Part shown: one piece after another, positions 62,130 through 64,000 of the stretch
How the letters are laid out: every line of letters begins with the position of its first letter
How positions within the stretch are numbered: position 1 is the stretch's first letter
Assembly: GCA_024349245.1 (NCBI GenBank)
Contig: JALDNG010000048.1
Span: forward strand, 5,174,001 to 5,238,000
DNA: 64,000 bases
Direction: 5' to 3'
Source: Neodontobutis hainanensis
Lineage: Eukaryota; Chordata; Actinopteri; Gobiiformes; Odontobutidae
Notes under the pieces: model-generated
Database searches by the model: none
The model's input: only the letters and a program-made list of their open reading frames with translations
What the model was told of the DNA's origin: nothing
Translations under genes and position numbers: made by a program

Positions 62130-62345
62130 GGCACGATTGCGTCTCAGGAAGAAGGTCCAGGGTCGACTTCCGGGTCTGGCATGACCTTTCTGGGTGGACT
62201 TTGCATGTTCTCCCCGTGCTTAGGTGGGTTTCCTCCGTGTACTCCGGTTTTCCCCACCAACACCATCAACATTAAAAACATGTTGGACCCCCCTTGGTGT
62301 GGCTGCCAACTAGGAATTTCCCCACAGGATAATAAAAAAAAATGA
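62130..62345 (+). mobile_element. V-SINE/DANA-like element
   Basis: AGGAAGAAGGTCCAGGGTCG (tRNA-like 3' head), the V-SINE core words GGACTTTGCATGTTCTCCCC and GTGGGTTTCCTCCGTGTACT, and a tail ending CACAGGATAATAAAAAAAA. Head truncated. A more complete relative of the copy at 50,008-50,160. Confidence 0.85.
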
Positions 62346-64000
62346 AACAAATCTAAGGCCTCCAGCAGTGTCATTGCACCGCCTATAGCTTCACTGTTAT
62401 CTTTAGCCAACCTTTGCCAGGTCTACATTGTTTGAATTCATCCTGGATGGTTGAAGAATATATTTACAGTGTATGGGAGGTCTTCATTTCTGTAGTCAAG
62501 CTGGCCTCTAAAACATTTGCAACCGTGAACAAATGAAACAAAAGCAAACTCATTGGATAATAGACATTTTGGTTACAAAGAATCGAGATAAGATACAAAC
62601 CCAATTTTGATTATTTTATGGTAAGACCCTTGGGACTTTAAAAATGTTATTAAATACATCTAAAATAATATAAATAATACTTCTAGTGACTTATATTTGT
62701 ATTCACAGTTAAAGGGTCATGGCTATAAATAAAATTGAGTTCATGGTAAAAAAAAAAAATGCAAGAAATGCAAAACTGAAGTGTTGTCTTAAAGGATTTC
62801 TTGGGAAATTTATCAGAAGAGGGGTTGTTTGTGTCAGTCCGCGTGACATCAGTAAGCCTTTCCCAGCATGAACAGAGGGTGAATACCAGTGAGGATCAGA
62901 GAGGGCGGCCTCTGTGATGGCATCCTCAAATGACCTCGAAGGAAGCAGACAGCGAGGGCCCTTCTGTGATGGAGGAACTATGTTTCACACGCATTGAATC
63001 CTACAACAGAAAAATGTAAATAGAATAAATGCAGTAATAACTTTTAGAATATAAGAAATCAACATTAGGCTACACAATTGGACTACACCAGTAAAGTAAT
63101 GATCAAACTAGTACAAATACCCGATGAGGGAATACACAGAATAATTATTGCTACTGTTACTTTAAATGATGGTATAAAAACATATGCCATTTTTTATAAC
63201 TATGACATTTCTTCTCTGGTTTCATATCCTCAGGAAAACAAAAGTGTGCTAAAAGTCACTCTGAGCTGCCACCTACTGGTTCCTCTGGTTACTCTAGTCT
63301 GGCTCAGTGGTAAAGGCTTTTCACATATGTAAGGCTTCACCAAATATGTCTGCACTAAGCACATTTGGTTTGTCTAAATTAGTGCAGACACTGAAATCAA
63401 GAACATGAATCTTTAAAAAATAATAAATAAATAAAATAAACAAAGAAAGAAAGAAAATAAAACATGTTGCTATTGTAGGACATATTTGCAAAGGTGTTTC
63501 TAAAAATACTGAAATGCTTAATTCATTCTGGATGTAACAAATTGCTATTAAAATGTCAGGATGTTTAATACTGAGGCCATAGAATCATATGATGTAACAC
63601 AAAGCCGCAACAAAACCTTATCCTGTGTGGTAAACACCGTGGCCACAGGTTTTTTTAACCATGAATATCAGCAGAGGGCATCAGAGCTCAGCAAGGCACA
63701 GCTGAAATAGATAGAGACCTAAAAAGCAAGCCATTTTTCAACATTTTTTTACAAGCTACTTGATTATGTGAATTCTGTGTGTTTTTGATAAAGCGTTTAG
63801 CAACATTGGCTGAAGCCATCCACACTTCTTGCTCTATTGCAGTCTTGTGTAATCATGTGTAATTGCTAACCTACATCTGGCGAATAATGTTTTTAAATAT
63901 ATCAAATAAATAAAGTGGTAAAAATAAATGGTAAATAAAATCTAAAATTCAAGTTCATCTGAAGCATATGCACATGCTCAACTTTAAATTATTATTAGTT

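Noticed and set aside
63078..63332. 84-codon plus-strand frame near the window end
   Set aside because: No family signature, low-complexity AT-rich DNA, and no splice or promoter signals.
1..64000. CRISPR arrays, operons, phage or other prokaryotic systems
   Set aside because: All strong signals are those of a vertebrate nuclear genome; no regularly spaced repeats with unique spacers were seen.

Overview
The window is nuclear DNA from a ray-finned fish, probably a percomorph teleost. It contains interrupted genes with GT/AG introns, an AT-rich background, tRNA-derived SINEs, Tc1-like, hAT and RTE/L2-type element debris, and three vertebrate genes that can be rebuilt exon by exon. All three lie on the minus strand and match the human 2q24 gene order BAZ2B - CD302 - RBMS1. 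The species cannot be named from sequence alone.

Region 1 (about 1-27,500, minus): baz2b, a chromatin-remodelling subunit. I could place 36 exons carrying coding sequence in consistent reading phase, from a likely start at 16,765 to the window edge. They give about 2,015 codons: acidic/serine-rich N-terminus, MBD/TAM, a long basic helical region, DDT, WHIM modules, PHD finger, and the first 24 residues of the bromodomain. The rest of the bromodomain lies beyond base 1. Two probable untranslated leader exons lie far upstream (25,313-25,409 and about 27,305-27,470), next to a CRE palindrome. The large 5' intron holds remnants of two Tc1-like families, a hAT element and SINEs.

Region 2 (27,500-35,150): an intergenic spacer with one SINE and a short perfect hairpin, then cd302 (six coding exons, 242 aa, minus), a single-pass C-type-lectin-like receptor.

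Region 3 (35,150-37,800): spacer with a SINE, a LINE scrap and an unexplained GC-rich patch.

Region 4 (about 37,800-52,170, minus): rbms1, complete. Thirteen coding exons encode 383 aa with two RRMs, followed by a roughly 1.8-kb 3' UTR and preceded by a CpG-rich 5' region.

Region 5 (52,200-64,000): no protein-coding gene seen. It holds a LINE ORF2 remnant interrupted by a SINE, further SINE/V-SINE/RTE fragments, an ATAGT pentanucleotide array, and a few higher-complexity stretches that may be regulatory.

The three genes are unrelated in function (chromatin remodelling, endocytic lectin receptor, RNA binding), so their adjacency reflects conserved synteny and not a pathway. MARCHF7, LY75, PLA2R1 and ITGB6, which lie among these genes in human, are not seen here. 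I found no convincing undescribed biological system. The most useful observations are the reduced synteny block, a SINE family that shares one head but has two different 3' tails, a conserved 33-nt baz2b microexon, and a pair of in-frame acceptors in rbms1.
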